From Collinsella sp. An268 (GTDB taxonomy: Bacteria; Actinomycetota; Coriobacteriia; Coriobacteriales; Coriobacteriaceae): 64,000 bases of DNA. Location: the NCBI RefSeq assembly GCF_002159765.1, contig NZ_NFJH01000006.1:62001-126000 (forward strand). The letters run 5' to 3'. This document shows positions 62,643 to 64,000 of the stretch, in pieces. Each line of letters starts with the position of its first letter. Position 1 is the stretch's first letter. Under the pieces are notes generated by a model. It was not told the DNA's origin. It saw only the letters and a list, made by a program, of their open reading frames with translations, and ran no database searches. A program made the translations under genes and the position numbers.

Positions 62643-63722
62643 CTACTCGTCGCCGAAGCTGATGCCGAGCGCCTTGGCCTCGCGCACAAGATCGCTCTTG
62701 GGGTCGACGTACTTGAGCTTGCCGGCGACCTCCTCGAGCGGTACGCGGCACATCTTGCCGTCGACCTGGGCGACCATGAAGCCGTACTCGCCGTCGAGGC
62801 AGCCGAGCGCGCCCTCCACGCCGCACTGCGTGGCAAAGACGCGGTCCTGCGCATCCGGCGCGCCGCCGCGCTGGGTATGGCCGGGGATGGCCACGCGCGT
62901 CTCGCGCCCGGTCTTCTCTTCGATCTCGCGGGCGATGTCGTAGACGATCGACGGGCTCGTGCGCTCGGCGACCTTCTTCTTGTACTCCTTCTTGGAGAGC
63001 TTCGCGTCCTGCTTGGAGATGGCGCCCTCGGCCACCGCGATGATGGTGAAGCGGCTGCCGGTCTTCATGCGCTTCTCGATGGTCGCGATGACGTTCTTCA
63101 TGTCGTAGGGGATCTCGGGGATGAGGATGACGTCCGCACCGCCAGCGACGCCGGCGTACAGCGGGATCCAACCCACCTTGTGACCCATGATTTCGATCAC
63201 AAAGACGCGCCCGTGGCTCGATGCGGTGGTGTGGATGTCGTCGATGCACTTGGTGGCGACCTCCACGGCGCTCGTGAAGCCGAAGGTCATGTCGGTGCCC
63301 CAGGTGTCGTTATCGATGGTCTTGGGGAGGGCGATGACGTTCAGCCCCTCCTCACGCAGGCGATTCGCCGTCTTGGTGGAGCCGTTGCCGCCGAGCATGA
63401 AGAGGCAGTCGAGCTCCAGCGACTTGTACGTCTTGATCATGGCGGGGACCTTCTCCACGCCGTCGGCCTCAGGGATGTCGAGGCGCTTGAATGGCGTGCG
63501 GCTGGTGCCCAAGATGGTGCCGCCGCGCGTCAGGATGCCGCTGAAGTCGCGCGCGGTCATGCGGCGGTAGCGCCCGTAGATGAGGCCCTGGTAGCCGTTC
63601 TCAAAGCCGTAGATCTCCACGGGTTCCTTGCTTTTGTTGATGAGGGTCTTGACGATACCACGCATGGTGGCGTTGAGCGCCTGGCAGTCGCCGCCGCTCG
63701 TGAGCAGGCCGATTCGCAACAT
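62643..63722 (-). CDS. pfkA: 6-phosphofructokinase
   Basis: A 359-aa protein from ATG 63722, with AGGGGGAA upstream; the frame runs on to 63851. LTSGGDCQALNA binds the nucleotide. GGNGS at 111-115 replaces the common GGDGS, and PKTIDND at 133-139 carries the catalytic Asp. Lys rather than Gly before TIDND occurs in PPi-dependent and some atypical enzymes, while the Gly after Asn113 speaks for ATP, so the phosphate donor is not certain. GHTQRGGAPDAQDR is conserved. Central glycolytic step. Confidence 0.9.
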   Translation of the reverse strand: MLRIGLLTSGGDCQALNATMRGIVKTLINKSKEPVEIYGFENGYQGLIYGRYRRMTARDFSGILTRGGTILGTSRTPFKRLDIPEADGVEKVPAMIKTYKSLELDCLFMLGGNGSTKTANRLREEGLNVIALPKTIDNDTWGTDMTFGFTSAVEVATKCIDDIHTTASSHGRVFVIEIMGHKVGWIPLYAGVAGGADVILIPEIPYDMKNVIATIEKRMKTGSRFTIIAVAEGAISKQDAKLSKKEYKKKVAERTSPSIVYDIAREIEEKTGRETRVAIPGHTQRGGAPDAQDRVFATQCGVEGALGCLDGEYGFMVAQVDGKMCRVPLEEVAGKLKYVDPKSDLVREAKALGISFGDE

Positions 63723-63886
63723 ACGGTTCCCCCTAAAGGACAGAAGATGCAGATGCGAAAAGTATAGTCCTCCCGCGCGGGCGGGTGCGCGACGCTGCCG
63801 GGACGGGGACGATTTATGCGCTCCCCTCGATTTGTGCGATACTGACGGCACGCAAGAGAGGCTTTACGCACTAAAGGAGCTATCCG

Positions 63887-64000
63887 ATGGACATCATCCC
63901 GTACAACCGCGCCGACGGGCGCGCCGCCGACGCCTTGCGGCGCGTCACCCTCACCCGCGACGTGCTCAAGCACGCGCTGGGGTCGTGCCTTGTGACCTTC
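63887..64000 (+). CDS. rph: Ribonuclease PH, N-terminal part (cut by the window end)
   Basis: ATG 63887 follows AAAGGAGC at good spacing. The first 38 codons include RADGRAADALRRVTLTRDVL and KHALGSCLVTF, close to the conserved R-DGR-D-LRP-T-E---KHAEGS start of RNase PH, which trims the 3' ends of tRNAs. Divergent from pfkA. Only the start is visible. Confidence 0.8.
   Translation, partial: MDIIPYNRADGRAADALRRVTLTRDVLKHALGSCLVTF

Overview
The window is 64 kb of GC-rich, densely coded bacterial chromosome. High-GC codon use combined with an anaerobic fermentative gene set suggests an actinobacterium of the Coriobacteriia, probably Collinsella or a close relative: pyruvate formate-lyase, PTS-linked dihydroxyacetone kinase, a 6-phospho-beta-glucosidase, an LPXTG surface protein and many efflux ABC transporters. 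The taxonomy is inferred from gene content, not from a marker gene. I saw no rRNA, tRNA, CRISPR array or complete insertion sequence.

Layout. 1-0.5 kb: end of a sortase-anchored surface protein. 0.6-8.3 kb: a Nudix-Vsr fusion, a large TPR protein, and a BceAB/YxdLM-like export operon ending in a YxeA-like protein and a 39-aa membrane peptide. 8.3-12.5 kb (minus): an ABC-2 exporter, a ribbon-helix-helix protein and an SPFH membrane protein. 12.8-15 kb: a DhaK-DhaL fusion plus DhaM.

15-27.2 kb: the most unusual region. A 13-gene minus-strand operon encodes a soluble FtsK/EssC-like ATPase, WXG100-like helical proteins, a ThiF/E1-like enzyme, an E2-like protein with a candidate catalytic Cys, a JAMM isopeptidase with a complete metal motif, zinc-ribbon proteins and three small membrane proteins. 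Several share a short PDGTIHV-type motif. It looks like a type VII-like ATPase module joined to a ubiquitin-like conjugation and deconjugation module. No modifier, toxin or canonical Ess membrane component is recognisable.

27.5-34.7 kb: a naturally split pyruvate formate-lyase (698-aa catalytic protein plus an 83-aa glycyl-radical protein), an MFS exporter, a PanE/ApbA-type reductase, a cyclase-family hydrolase and the PFL activase. 34.7-40.5 kb: an ABC-2 exporter facing a histidine kinase/response regulator pair. 40.8-44.5 kb: mtnN, engB, ygiQ.

44.6-53.2 kb: threonine/aspartate-family genes (thrB, thrC, lysC, asd). thrC and thrB are separated by an EamA transporter/6-phospho-beta-glucosidase pair that is bracketed by inverted copies of a composite hairpin repeat. 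53.6-56.2 kb: an aldo/keto reductase and a TIR-methyltransferase fusion flanked by 14-bp direct repeats. 56.4-62 kb: a giant coiled-coil FtsX-type permease with its ATPase and a divergent TetR regulator. 62-64 kb: a MerR regulator with a 19-bp-spacer promoter, phosphofructokinase, and the start of RNase PH. Three copies of a ~138-140-bp palindromic-ended intergenic element lie at 10.9, 40.6 and 53.3 kb.
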